From NCBI GenBank assembly GCA_025331565.1, contig JAFREQ010000008.1, forward strand, positions 1,116,001 through 1,180,000: a stretch of 64,000 nucleotides of DNA, written 5' to 3'. The notes below the pieces were generated by a model. It was not told where the DNA came from. It saw nothing but the letters and a program-made list of their open reading frames with translations, and did not search any database. Position numbers and translations under genes: made by a program. This stretch comes from Holacanthus passer. Lineage: Eukaryota; Chordata; Actinopteri; Pomacanthidae. Below, piece by piece: positions 35,332 through 50,000 of the stretch (the stretch's first letter is position 1; every line of letters starts with the position of its first letter).

Positions 35332-38300
35332 ACGCGCGCACACACACAGTATAAAATAAAGATAACACTCACATGAATGTAACAGCACTCTGAATACATC
35401 CTGAAAACTGACCTGAGTGACCTCCACTGTAAAAATGTCTATAACTATATGTATGTATGCATCTGGTGAATCATTCAAAGTAAATCTCAGTAGCCTTTGC
35501 TCTTCAAACATTACTCTCCTGCAAAGATGTGACTGAAGAAACCAATAGTTAAAGTGCACTCAAATGCATGCTGGGCCATTTTAAAACACACCACTTATAA
35601 TGTTTCATAAGTACAGCTGTCCAAGTGTTCTCATATTCTCAACCCTAAAAACACTGTGTTTATCGCCTCCACTTGCCACCTCACTTCACCTCACTCCTCT
35701 TTCCTCACCTCACCTCAGCCTTCACTTCCCTTCTGTGGATTTCAACCGCAGTCTTGTGCAGCAGAAAGCTAAACTTGGAACCATAAACACAGCATTTCCT
35801 TCGCACAATAAACTCAATACAAACCAGGAAATGGAGGTCACTGTGGGCTCAGACAGATTTACAGAACAGTGTCTTTTCAGCACAAAGATTTTTTTTTTTT
35901 TTTTGAAGTTTAGCTTTTGCTGTCTACGCCAACTCCATCTTTTGCTGGCCTCGGGAGAAATTTCATCGGGCTAATCAAGCAGGAGTAGAGTGACACGACG
36001 GGTTTGCTGATGTTTCAAGCTTCCACAAATAGCACCAGTCTGTAAACACAACCTTCGGGTGGAAAATCTAAGTGTCCCAAATTCTACATGCCTGTTCCTC
36101 ACTGACAAGACTTATATTCGGGGAAAACGATGAACTTGCTTCTGAGAATAAAAATGGTAAGATATGACAACAGCAGGTATGTTGGCAAGAAATAAAAGTT
36201 AAGTCCACATGAGCCCCGTCTCCAGATTGAGCACAGGTGAAGAGTTTTCAGGATACTGTGGATGCTACTCAGGCGTCAGACAGATACAGGGAGGGGGATG
36301 AGCCACACAGCAGCTGGTGGGGAGTGTCTCCTAAACTCTCGGTACATCTCTGTAAATTAAGTTGCTGTGTGCCGGGTCTCTGCTCCTGTGCCTTTCATAT
36401 TTCAAGACTTCCAGCTCCACTTCTAATGAAGTTCTCCCACAAAGCCGGGAACAGACCAGGAGAAGTCAGCCAACTGGCAGTAAATATGACTGAACCGAGA
36501 AAAGCTTGGAGCCTTGTTATTACTGCTGCGGCGCTGTAGGTAATAATAAAGCTGACGTTTGTATTGCTTTTAAAATCAATGTTTTGTTCTGATATCCATC
36601 TGCATTGTTACTGTGGTCGGATGCAATGAGAGCTGGATAGTTTGCTGTAACAAGGAGAGATGATCTAACCAGCACGACACTAAATATTTCACTATCTTTG
36701 CTTTAAGACATAAGGACGTGTTTAAGGAAACCATCTCTGGCTGTAGAAGACTCCTTCAAGTGACTGAATTAAATAACTTTCCTGTCTTTAAACGCAAATG
36801 CAGCCCCAAATAAAAGTAATAGAAACCTCTCAAAGCAATTTCCAACAGCAATGTGCATAAGGGATGTTTAGTGCCGTCATCATTTGTACTCATAGAGCTA
36901 AAACATGCAAAACTCACTTCTAAGAAAAGGAAGATAACAGTTTTATTTGGTGGACTATAGCATTATTTTCATTATAGGCTTTTAAATGCAAAAGAATCAC
37001 ACTTGTGTAATTGTGTGAATTGTTTTGGAGGCCAGAACCAAACTGCTGATATCTGATCATTTCATTACCTTTAATGCAACACTTCAGTTTTGCATCCTTG
37101 TTCGGGTGAAAGAACCAAAGACAATAACAACAAAAACAAAGCAGCATCCGTGCAACTAAAATTAAAAGCATGGTATTCACTAAAACTGACTGTGTTACAT
37201 CGATCATATCTGACCCAAAATGCTGCTCACATGTTACAAATCAATGAATGAATTGAACCCCAGTTTGGAGCCTGTACTATGAGGATGTATTTCCCTGCTG
37301 TGAATTAGAAGAGGATTAACTCAGCTTTGTTAAAACCTGTAAACCTGTAGATTAGTAGTAGCTGCTTGTTTTCAAAGGGTTGTGTACCGTTGTGGTGTAA
37401 GCCGCCTCCGGGTCGTCCTCCAGGACTCGGGACAGGCCGAAGTCTGACACTTTACACACCAGATTGCTGTTGACCAGGATGTTTCGAGCTGCCAGGTCTC
37501 GGTGAACGTAGCCCATGTCTGAGAGATACTTCATGCCCGAGGCGATGCCACGCAGCATGCCGACCAACTGGATGACAGTGAAGTGACCGTCGTGTTGCTG
37601 ACAGGGGAAAGAAGGACACAGAGAAAAATGAACCGAGAGGGAGACGGCGAATATGATGAGAGAGAACAGGAGGGTCGATAAAGACGGGAAGCAAAAACAA
37701 AAAGACAAAGAAATTACACTGTGTATGGAGCAACAGAATAGTTTGTTCAAATAATGCTGGCAGTTTATTGACAGGACAATATGCTTCAGATGTGAAATAT
37801 AGCTCCCATTTTATCTTCTCAAGAGCCAAAACAGAGACGACGTTAAACTGCCTGTTTTTTCTAACCGAGGATGATCTCGCTATCTGCCTGCAAGGCTTTA
37901 AAAATGAATAACAAAGACATGCAAAGGTAGCGACGCTTTTACAGACAAAGGCCCTCAGTAGATATACTATGTTTTCTTTCACACTGTATTTATATCAGCG
38001 TCGTTGTCATGTGTTTATTTCCCACAAGAATATCACCTGAAGCCAGGAACACATAAACACACTTCAGTCCTCTGTTCTCTCAACACTCACCCTCAGAAAA
38101 GAGTCCAGCGATCCGTTTTCCATGTACTCCACCACGATCATCACAGGCCTGCCTGTGAACACATAAACACAACACACACTCCTTACTTCTCCAGTTTGTT
38201 TGCTATCTTTTAAGACAGTTGACAGTGGACAGGACTGGAATAGGTGAGTAAGAGTGTGTCACATAAATCAATGCAAATAAAGTCAGTTTTCCAATGTCAA

Positions 38301-39151
38301 ATCAGTTGTGAGATCATTTGAACGCTCGTGACCAAAATACACAGAAACAAAGCCGAGCCTGCTTCTCACGGGGATCCACTGCTTTTCTGTTTACAGGGAT
38401 GAAGCAAATGATAAGTGCTCTGTGTGTATGTTTGTGTGTGCAGAGACAAAAGCAGGACCCATGCATGATCCTCAGATCACGTTACGGTCATGTAATGACA
38501 CCTGAGCCACTTCCATTTGCTGAATAAAGGGGCCCAGTTAAATTTAGTGTGGAGTTGATATTTTCGGATCAGAGATGCTCTTAGCGATGTTTCATGTTAA
38601 AAATGATCAGTCTCATAAGAAGGATTTTTGTTCCAATACATTGACCTTGTCTTCTGATTCAAAGAACAAATGGAGACAACTTCTTGCCGATAAATGAGGA
38701 TGTTTATTTATAGCTACATGTCTGCTAATTGAATAAATGAAGGATTAATGAGGAATATATGTGATGAAGAAAATAACAAAGCTAATTAATAAAAGATCTT
38801 GAATTGTGATAGGAGGAGTGCATATTTAGTCTCTTCTCTTGACTTGATTTCTAGCTAAACTAAACCAAAGAGTAATTTATTGTCTTCACATCTTTCTGTT
38901 GCTTTGTTACCTTGACAAGACATACATTTTCTCAGGGACGAAGAACTCAGGTGCCATCTCTGGCGAGTGTCAACTTAAACTATGAACAGCAACACTTTAA
39001 TACTTTAACACTGAACTTCCACAGTGAAGAACAGCTGTGCAGAATGTCTGTGAAAGTCTGGGAGACACAGATGATCCTCTGAATAACCACAAGATTATAT
39101 CTGGAGTTGTTGAGGTGACACATTAAGTTTTGGTAAACACGAGCTGACAAA

Positions 39152-39195
<44 letters not shown>

Positions 39196-41310
39196 CAGTC
39201 TGAGACAGAGAAAAGGAAAGCGAGGGCTGGGGACACACAGACCATCAGCGGTTTGATTGATGCATCGAGTCAAGACGCACAATTCATAAAACTTTTCCAT
39301 CAACATGTCCAAGCTGCTGAACGAGACCTGCTCAGTATTCAGTCCATGTATGACATAAAACATTAGTTGGAAACAGGTGCGAGCACAAGCTCTCTTTCCA
39401 AATGTTATTGTTTCCCCACAGAGGATCCCTACGGTGTTACAGATTGACTGGTTTACAGCTGGGAGGCAGTTGTCCAGGCCTGTGTGCCGGTGAGCTGTAA
39501 ACCACTCTGAAGTGCTGGAAACAGAAATCAAAGTGTTACTGTGGTGAAGTAACACCATGATATCACACTTCAGATTCAAGACAGCTTTTTTCCTCACATG
39601 GGAACATGATGGAAGACATAGTATCAGGATGGAGGATGTTTTCTGTTTCACAGTGCAGGAGCGCAACATGTAATAGCCGTGCCACTTTTTGTGAATCTGT
39701 GAATTTCCATATTTCCACATTTAAATGGTACAGATTCCGCACAGTGCATCGCTGAAATTAACGGCAAGTCAGACACAAAATCACAAAAGAGATATATCAC
39801 AGATTGTGACATGTTACAATAAGTCTAAATGGCATCTGTCACCACATCCTCACCCCCTCAAAATAATGATAACCACTTTAACAGACAGGCAATAACAAGC
39901 ACAATGTTAGTGGTGTTATTGTTTTTTAGGGACTCAACATCTCATTAGAGAGACAGGAGGCAGCAGGTGGGACTGACTGATGCCAGCGAGCCTTCTGTCA
40001 TGATCATATTATGTCTTTTCAGCCGAATGAACAAGTGGAACTGTAAATTAAGATGACACACACAAACTATTCATTTGTATCAAAACTGAAAACACCATGC
40101 AGAACATGGCACTTTGGACATTTGGACTGTCTGATTCACTGCACTGGGTTTATGGAAGTTTCTGCCTTCACCTTTCACCTTTGTGTGGTAAGTTTTTAAG
40201 AGTGACACATTCACCTTATTCGTCTTATTTTCACCACCGGCCACGAGGGGAGACAATAAGACCATTCTGTCTGCACTCGAAAACAAACCACACACCACAC
40301 AAAGGTGAGATTTATGTTCCAATTAAACCACATGTTTTATTTTTTACAAGAGGCTACAAGAATGAGAACTGTGTGGTTGGTTTGACAAATGCATGTTGGG
40401 TTACCTTCTCCATCGCCCTTGATAAAGAGCGGCTCAAAACTACTTTTTGAACTTTTTTCTGTGTAAAGCTGGGACTCTCCAAAATGTAATTGTTCCACTG
40501 GATTGCCAAGGACTCATCTCCTACAGCACCTTCCTCTGAGGTTCACAACAAATGCTAAACAGGTGCAGGTGAAAAAAATCGCTCCTTGAGAGAGCACGCA
40601 CGCTTTTTATTGTGCACCTTTATAAATGCTGGTTTTGCACGGTGTGTGATTATTTTTATTGGAAGGAATTTTTTGTCTGAAGGGGCATTCTTTCATTTTG
40701 AGTGATGAGGTCATCTAGAGCAAATATAATATGAACGAGAAAAAATGGTGGCGTTCAGAAATTGATGCAGTAGCTTAAAATCAACACCGTCAGATAAAAC
40801 AGAGAAATATTGCTTGTGTTAACGTTCATTTTTACACAGCTTGAATGCTTTTAACATATTAAATAATCAAAGCTGAATCAGGCATATCATCAACAAGGGT
40901 ATACTGATCCCAAACCTACGTTCCTGTCGCCAGAGGAAAGAAGTAACAGTGGGTATGGATGGATGGATGAGCAGAGCCTTTCTCACGTTAGACCAAATAG
41001 GCATGTTTTTTTCTTTTTAATCTGCAATATCTCATCATCACACCCTCACATGTGGAGATACTTTCTCCCCCAGCACCAACGCTGGCAGGGACAGACAGGA
41101 AATTATTTGATCAAGCTTGGCTTTCCTGAGCTAATGAGCAAGGTCTGGAGACAATATATAGTTATGCAGTGCAGCGGCTGAACAAAAACAAACGCACCTG
41201 TTAACCGAGTCTAATGCGTCACCTGTTATTTCAGAGCAGGTATAGCAGTCAGTCACAGCACAATACTCTCCATAATTAGTCTCCGAAGATCAACAACAGA
41301 TGTAGGGAGT

Positions 41311-41362
<52 letters not shown>

Positions 41363-43970
41363 CAGGCAGGCAGACGGAAGAAGGATACACAGAATTAATG
41401 TCTCTCTATATATGATGCCAAGCAAAAATGGCTTTTGATTGTGTGATTTGGTGTGTGCAGTGTGTTGTGTGTGTGCAGTGTGTGTGCACATGCATCATTG
41501 GATTGGCAGTCATGGGAAATGTTCTGTTCTGATAACTTCCTCCCTTTATCAAACACAGATGACTAAGAAACTGGTCAACCTGGTTATTTCTTCTTATGTT
41601 TGATTCAGTTCAATTACAGTATATGAGTTGTATGTAATTGTAGTATATCTCATGCTTTTATGTTTTTACATTTCATGAGAAACTTGTTCCAAACTCAAAT
41701 ATAAGTAATAAAATATGATTCTTGCAATATAACAATATAGTCACGCTCTAGTTTTTATGGCTCTTTGATAGTCATTAATATGCTATAAGTAACAATGCAA
41801 CAACCTCACATGAAGTTTGACCGAAGACATATCTGAACTCAAGGTCCATTTACTAGCTTTTACCGGAGCTTTCAACTGCACCATGAGAAAAAAAAACTAG
41901 TAAGTGGATCTTGAATTATTCATTTGGTTTAAGTAGTGTTTCCAGGTTAAAACAAAAGAGACATTCAGAGTGAATTTTAAAGCTGCTCAAGGGAAATTAT
42001 TAGAGGCAAATTAAGAGTTCATGGATTCATGATGTTGATTTTTATAAGATTAATTGGATTGAAAGGTTAAAAAAGGGGACAGATATAACATTTTGACTCT
42101 GATATCAACAGCTGTGAAAAAGTACCATTTACTGACCATGTGATTTAATGATTTGCTGACACATGATTTGACCATTCTGTTGCTGACCACATGAATCGCT
42201 GACCTCTGATGTGATGAAAAGTTCTTCTTGGCCACAGAGAAGATGTTCCTTTTCCTTTTTTCTTTCCCTCAGCAGCTTCAGAGATATAGACTTTAAAAAC
42301 TATGGCTAAATCTATTGGCGCAAAAAAATCAGCAATCAGCAGGTTTAATGCAATAATGGCAGTATCGGCCTCTAAAGGCCCTTATCAGTTGAATCCTTGT
42401 CAGCAGGGTCAAAGCTGAGGAGTGTCCTCTATCTACATTCAGGAAGGAGAAAGTAAAGTCTTCAGGGAACACATTTATATTCACAGCGATGTCTCAGTTT
42501 ATACACCCCCTGTAAAAACAACCATATGTTGCGCCGGGTGAGCCCCGTAAAACAGAGCTCATTAACACGTCCACACACACACACACACACACACAGACAC
42601 AGACACACACCTTTTGTAGATAAAAATTTTCCTGCACAAAAACAGTGCATTAAAACTAACACGACCACGCACAATACAAACACACGCACACTCGCTTTAG
42701 GTATGTAGAGGATAGTGCAGACTCTCCACAAGGCATAAACACACAACACAACTATGTGTATAAACAGAACGGAGTTCACTAATCTTGTAAATACCAAGAG
42801 AAACACACTCAGTGACAAGTTTTTCATACCTGAAAATGAGACGGCTGCAACTTTAAAGAGTCCTTTTACTGCAATTTGCCATTCAAACAACCAAAGGCAT
42901 ACATTTATCCATTAGACTGTGGTAAACACAGTGGTGAGTAAAGAGATAGCAATTTCAAATGCTCTTGTTGCATTTCATTCTGCTTTTAAGCCGAGCACTT
43001 GATGTGAGCGCAGCATCTGGGTCGCCCCCAGACAACAAAACCGAAGGGAGCGTTTTTGATTGAAAGACAGTGACTGAGCTGCAAATGTTTATACGACACA
43101 TTGTTCTTGTCTCTGTGAGTTACGGGAATTCATATGTGGGAAAATGCAGCACACATACTGTGACAGGAGAGAGGCCAATTACCAGTGCAGTCGTACACAC
43201 AGTATCCAAGAACATCACTTGAAGATTGGATGTATATTTTTCAGTGTATTGGTAACAAGGATGTAATGTCATTTCCAAATGACATCCCCCATAATCCCAC
43301 TTACTTTTGGTGACCACGCCCTCCAGTCTGATGATGTTGGGGTGGTCAAACTGGCCCATGATTGACGCCTCGCGCAGGAAGTCCCGCCTCTGTCGCTCCA
43401 CATATCCGCCTTTCAGTGTCTTTATGGCCACGGCGATCTCCTTCTTCCCTGGCGTTCTCAGGCGGCCGCTGCACACCTCGCCAAACTCACCTGAATCACA
43501 CACACACACGAAGCCTGTGAGGAGTCTAACGCCAAGCTACTCCTCCACCATCAGCAGGCAGGACAGTATTCCACCTGGGGGCAGTGTTGCAGTTCCCATC
43601 TAAACGCCAGCATTAATGCATCTTCTCTGATTAGTTAAACTTCATGAAATTCTCTCTTTCACCGTCTAAAAAAAGCCTTGAATCTATTCTTACACGTTCT
43701 TTTGTTCTCTAAACCTGTTAAAGCTTTAATATTCCTGCAGTCTGTGCAGAGAAAATGACAGTGAGACTCTGGGAAATGGAAAAAGGCGTCCTCTTCAGCG
43801 CGCACAATGGAGCGGAGGGGGTTCACAGCAATTATACGTGTGGAGTGAAAATAGATCATCTCCTATGGCACATTTAAAGCTATTGTTATCATAACCAACA
43901 TGAAATGATCCCCCTCCGCCCACGAATCAGTGAGACGCAGGTGGATGGAGTGTGTAACTGTGTGTGTAGG

Positions 43971-44010
<40 letters not shown>

Positions 44011-47000
44011 CCAGCTCCGATCACCCTCTCGATGCGGATCCTGGATGGGTCGATCTCTTTAGTGAACTCGTGGACGGCCTGCGTGGGGTCTTCATATGTA
44101 TCAGGGTCCACATAAGTCTTTATTCCTGGGAAAGGGACTGTGGAAACAGAGACACAGAGACAATGATCTAGAGTGTGATTTTTAATTCAAATTAAAATAT
44201 GCATAAAACTTTTTACTGCTACAACAACTATTTCTACTGCTGCAACAAATACTGTCCAAACAGGAGGACTGTACGGACTGAGGGACGATTAAAGGAATAT
44301 CTTATCTTATGTTTTGGTTTCGGTGGAAAAGAAACACACATATTTATTATCAAAATAACCAAAAAACTACCAGCTACAATGAGCCGACTTCACACGACAC
44401 ACCTCCTGTAACCCAACCTGAGTAAGTTGTAACACCATTACATCCTCTATACATACATATAAACACAAGAAAGATTTGGTCACTGTTCAGACAAATGGTC
44501 AACACATATTTTTCCACTACTATTGATTACAAGCTGGGAGGCAGTCAGACGAGTTACCCTGTCTGATGTTCAGTTTCTGGCAAAACACACACACACACCT
44601 CTGTCTTTTGCTGAGACAGGGCAGTGGAGCACACAGAGCCAGTCTTTTATCCAGGTCGAGGTTTTTGCCCCCGCTTTAAGCAAGTGTCCACCCTGTTGAA
44701 GTGTCCTTGAGCAAATCAGTGAATCTTTAACCGACCGCTGCTGTTCTGGCTCTTGACCCTGACCTCGCTGTAGACAAAAGCTGTGTTTGTCCTTCAGGGA
44801 TCGATACAGTATCACAAAACAAAAAAAAACACATCACATGTCTCGGACGCCTGAATCGACAACAGCAAAACCCTGAGAACCCTGTTCTCCTCTAAGAGCA
44901 TCTGCTCAACACCACACTCAGGCCTGAGACCTCAGACAAGACACAGGAGATACAGGGTTTTGAAGATGCACACTTGCACATAAGGTGTGTGTTTTAATAT
45001 TGAAAATCAGAAGTGGCAGCTCACTCTCTCTCTCTCAGACTTTCAACTAACTTCACTTCTGGGAGAAGTTTGCTTTCAGAAAGATTTTTTAAAATGAAAT
45101 GGTCACTAATAGTTTAGGTTTAGACACCAAAGTACTTGGTACCAAAGTTTAGTAAAAAATCATAGTTTGAGTTGAAATAAGGCAACGTTGACTTTTGGTT
45201 TTATGCGGGACATGAACAGCAGTCTCTTGGGTAAAAGTTCATCCATCCACCCCAAACTCCTCTTCCCTATGAGGACTTTGTCTCTCTTTCTCCTACTATA
45301 CGTCATCGGACTTGCTCTGAGTCTAATATTGCTGCAGATGGGTTTACACTGGAGTTAGCTGAAGGCTTCTCATGCAGACACTAAAGCCTTGTGTGTCTGT
45401 ATGTGAGACAAAATGTCAGTATTGGATGATCTGGGAATGACAATGGTCGGGGCAGCTTGTCTGCCGCCGTCAAAATCTAATTCAATGTAGATTTCTTCTC
45501 TTACCTTTTGCGATCTGTTTCTGCCTTTCTAACCACAATCCAACTTTCCTCTTAAAACCTCCTCATCTCTCTTTGTCCTCTGCCTCTCAGCCTGGTTGCC
45601 CTCATCCTCGTTTCTCTCTCCTTTCTGTTCCTCCTCTTGCAATTTCCCCTTGTCTCACCCCAATCTTTGTCTTTCTGCTCGCTCTCAATGTCTTTTCTCT
45701 TTTTTGTTTTTTCACTTTACAGATCTCATTTCAATTTCTGTTTTTTATGTCGAGAATAAAAAGTTGGGAATTAAAAGACAAAGGGACAGGAGTGCAGAAG
45801 CAGACAGCTCAGGGATGCAGCTGTGTAACCAGATTAATAAAAAAACACCCCCCCAAAAAACTTATTAGAACATCAAATGAAAAAAGGGAGGTGAGGAGGA
45901 GTGTTAGATATGAGGAGGAGAGACAGAAAGATGAAGGAGCGCGGTGGTTTCAAGAATTTTAAACTGTCGGCGTCTTAATACCTGAAACTATAAATACCAC
46001 ATTTGTTACTTCTTTTCGTGGCAGCATTTGTGACAAGGCCATGTTTTTGCATTCTGTAAAAGTTTGTGGTGGTGACTGTCATCCCTGTGCAACATTTAAA
46101 TACACACAGAAACACATGGGAAATGATCCATACAGCGGTGCACTGTGTGAGCCACTATCCTCTCTTTGGATTCACCGTCCACAATCTCTCTCATCCTGTT
46201 TCATCCCTGCTTACTGGCAAAGACGTGCCACAAAATAAAACCTGGCACTTTCTCACCAAACGGTTGGGCGTTCTGGCAAAAGCAATTTTCAACATTAACA
46301 TTACGTAACGTGCCAAGCAGATTTTACATGTTTATTAAAATGTAAAATTCAGACTCCCCCTGCCATCATTACCATAAATATGGAAATTAATTATTCTTGA
46401 CTCAATCTTTCTGTGAAAGTGCAAAAATCCGGGGCACAGTGAGAGAAAAACAAGGAAGAAGCAGACTGATTGATTTACCATGTCCATTCTGATAATTGGT
46501 CCTCCTTTTCTCCTCTGAAGTCATCTTGGCCTTAAAGTACCACTGACACCTAGAAAACACATTGATTGATGGACAGAGTTAAAAAGATCTTCCTTAAATG
46601 TGCAATCACATTCACTTCTGCATGCAACATCATAAATTCACATTGAAGTGAATTAAGAAAAAAAACAACAACAAAAATATTATATACTGCAGATAAGTTG
46701 AGCAACAGTAAATTAGTAGCATTACAAAGGTGAAAATCTTTGCTCAAAGTAAGAACATATTTCTGGAAAACCTGTAATCTCATTCTAGAAACAAAATCTC
46801 TGTGACATTTCAAAAACATAATTTTCTGCAGAAAGACACCCATCATGTCGTCATGTCATGAGTGCGTCTACGTAAAAAAAGGATATGTTTTATTTCTTAT
46901 TATTTCAAATTTTATTTATAGCAGAAATAATGTGGGGTTTCTTCTTTCAAAGGTTACACAGTCTTGCTTTAAACAATAACAGAGCCTGAAAATTACACAT

Positions 47001-50000
47001 GGTTAAGTTCATTCCCACAGAACCTCTAGTGGACTGTTATTTGCGTAAATGTGGTATAAACAGTTAATGACTTATTACCCCAATAACCACTATAGTTACA
47101 TGAGTTTAATTGTTGTACTGTACTAAGAGGAGGCATGTGTGATATTCATTCCTTTTTTTTACCACCTTCTCAATAGATCATGCTTAATTGCACAATTTAC
47201 AGAGAACGTCAAATCCTGGTCTTATTAAAACAACCACTATCTGGTTACTTATCACCCTTGTTGGCCCAAATTCCAGCATCTTGTGTAAACAGCTTGACAT
47301 GGCAATAATATGGGTCATAAAGTTCGGCTGTGTGTCAGGATGCTGCAGGAAAGGCAGATTAAATATAGGCGCTGATTTGTTATAAGTGCGTTTTAGCTGC
47401 TTTACCACACGTTTTTTTGCAATTAAGATGTGAAAATGAAAGATTCTTTACAAGAACTGTTGACAGCTCGTCTTTGTGTCTCTTCTCACGCTTTTGCCCT
47501 GCAGACCCAGACACACATGCACAGACACACCAGTGCTGATGGGACATGGTATTTTAACAATCTCACACTAAAAACGCACTAATTTGAAGGAATGGAGGCA
47601 GCTAACTTTTACATTAACAGCTCCATCAACGTCTGAATGTGATAGGAGCTGTAAAAGAGGAGGTTGCTGAGAGGTGATATGTGGAAATATATAGCAAAAA
47701 AGATGGAAAGAAGAGAGAAGAAGCAAACTGGACGGTAAGGATAGACAAAGAAAGACGTGCATTAATATATCTAATTAGTCATATTTTTAGAGAAACACAA
47801 TCTATATAACCAGTTCATGATAGCTTTAACATTAAACACTGAAAATGGATCAACACCACAGAAATGAGACAAAAACTAGAGCTCAAACCACCAAAAAATG
47901 GAATAGAATAAAACAAAATAATACTGCAAGGTTGACTGATCATTGGAACGTATTGTGTGAAGAAAGTTGCTGACAGGCAGTAAGACTCTGGCCTTTGAAG
48001 AGATGGTTTACAGATAAAGTAATGAAGAGGGAGGTGGTGTGTGATCGGTGATCTGTGCAAAGTCAAAAACACACAGATTTTTGAGAAAATAAAGGAAAAG
48101 AAACTTAAAAGAACTGAGACAATTACATCCTTTTTCTCAATGCACTACTATAGAAGGGAAGAACACTTGCATCCACACATGCAAACGCTCCCTCGTCCTC
48201 CTGTGTGTGTGTGCGATTGTGTGTTTGTGTGAGACTTTATCTGGGCACAGAGAGACCGAGAGACAGCCAACGACTGATAAAAAGCCGCTGCCAAGAAAGT
48301 CTGAAAAGCTGAGAGATTAGATGACAGCAACTGCAAAAGACCGCGGAAGAATTTATCCAAATAGATGCTTGGATGTTACTCCGGAATAAAAAGTGAAGAA
48401 AACACAGAGAACTCTGTCAGAATCATGCACAGAACCAGAATCAGGTTCGTGGCAAACTGTGGTGTACAGGCGGGAATTTGACTCAGCTGAAGCACATGAA
48501 AACAGTCAAAACCCGACTGTGTGTGGCATGTATAATATATCAAATAGAGGCCTTCCAAAAAACCCAACGACTACCTGCTCACTCAGTGTTACAGACACAG
48601 ATACATGCTGACTCACAAGGGACAATGAGAGCAGCGACGAAAACTACCTGATCATGGTGAAAGAACAGGATTGTGTCGAACACCATCCAACCATCCGCCA
48701 CAGCCGACTCCTTTCTACAATAACACCATGCTACTTGTGCCTTGTGGTACTGAAAGAGGACAGTAATTGGTCATGTGAATAAAAGATTGCTTGTCAGATG
48801 CTGACATGCTGTAAAGTACAGTGTAAAGGGACTTTAAACTGCATAAAAATCACAAACGCAGACAATGCAGCAAAATGAGAAAGTTCAGTCAGTAACCTGC
48901 TCTTTGCAAATCTTAACATGTTGAGTTTTTGTTGACACCATAGAAAAGAGACGTAACTCTATTGTAGTTTTATGATTAATTGTTGTTAATTATTTTTTGG
49001 TTTGACGTGTTGTACATCTTTTGTCGTCGCAATTGTAACCAATAATTGTGTTTTAATCGAGTCCAATCTCTGATTAAATCAACCCACAGAACTGCTTTCA
49101 AGATGATTCTACTAGCAGTGAGAAATAATTTCTTTCTCCACTGTTCTTTTTAAAAACCATTTAAAGCATTAAGCTACACGAAAATACAGCCATTAAAGCG
49201 TCAACTGAATTATAATTTAATCACTGAAACAATATTTTAATAGTGATATTGGAACATCTTTGTGAACAATAAGGGACAATTTGAAAAGGGTCTCCCAAGG
49301 ACCTACACTAGGCTACAACTAAATCAAAGTTTCTAATTCTGCTGCAACCCCAAATACAATAGGAGTAAATTCTGAACATTTCTAAACATTTCTAATTAAA
49401 TAAACCTGTAAATACACACAATAATCTGAGAAAAATCACCATCCAAGTCAAACATCTGGCCTGGTGTTGAAGTAATGGTTTTCTGTCATTCAAACATGAC
49501 AAGACTGTTACAAACTGGACCTGCTAGTGCTCATGAAGGAGAGGTGGAGGTGGGACGGCTGGAGAGGAGCAGTGAGACGGAAAATAAAAATCTGAAAGAA
49601 GAAAGGCTCTTACTTCTCTCACCGGTTGCATCCCTGATTAATTTTAAAACTTATTTTGCAGCAGAGGGCTTAATTAACGACCGCGAGCACGAGGGACGCT
49701 CGCTCCCACTTCTCACGAGTGGATCCTCCAATAGATTTTCTCATATTTCATCGTCTATTAGATGGAATGTAGTTTTTATATTTCCTGTTTCACCACATCA
49801 TGCATGAATACTTAAAAATGACAAATCTGGAGGTTGTGACCCGTTTGCTCACAATGCTGCAGCTGTAAGTGTTTTTTTTGGATAATAATGCTATTGGCAG
49901 TTGGCGTGGATGAAAATAATGATAATTATGATCATTTTTGGACGGCTGGCATTTTTTCAGCCGCTCTGAAAAGCAAACCATCAAACAAACAAACAAATTA

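Noticed and set aside
38980..39720. 246-codon open frame on the minus strand, the longest outside recognised exons
   Set aside because: It lies in an epha6 intron, includes a TG microsatellite read as alternating H and T, shows no domain or repeat pattern I know, and has no obvious promoter or splice partner. Absence of RNA-seq support or protein homologues would confirm; a conserved homologue would overturn this.
45573..45962. 129-codon plus-strand open frame
   Set aside because: Pyrimidine-rich then A-rich low-complexity sequence within an epha6 intron; no recognisable domain.
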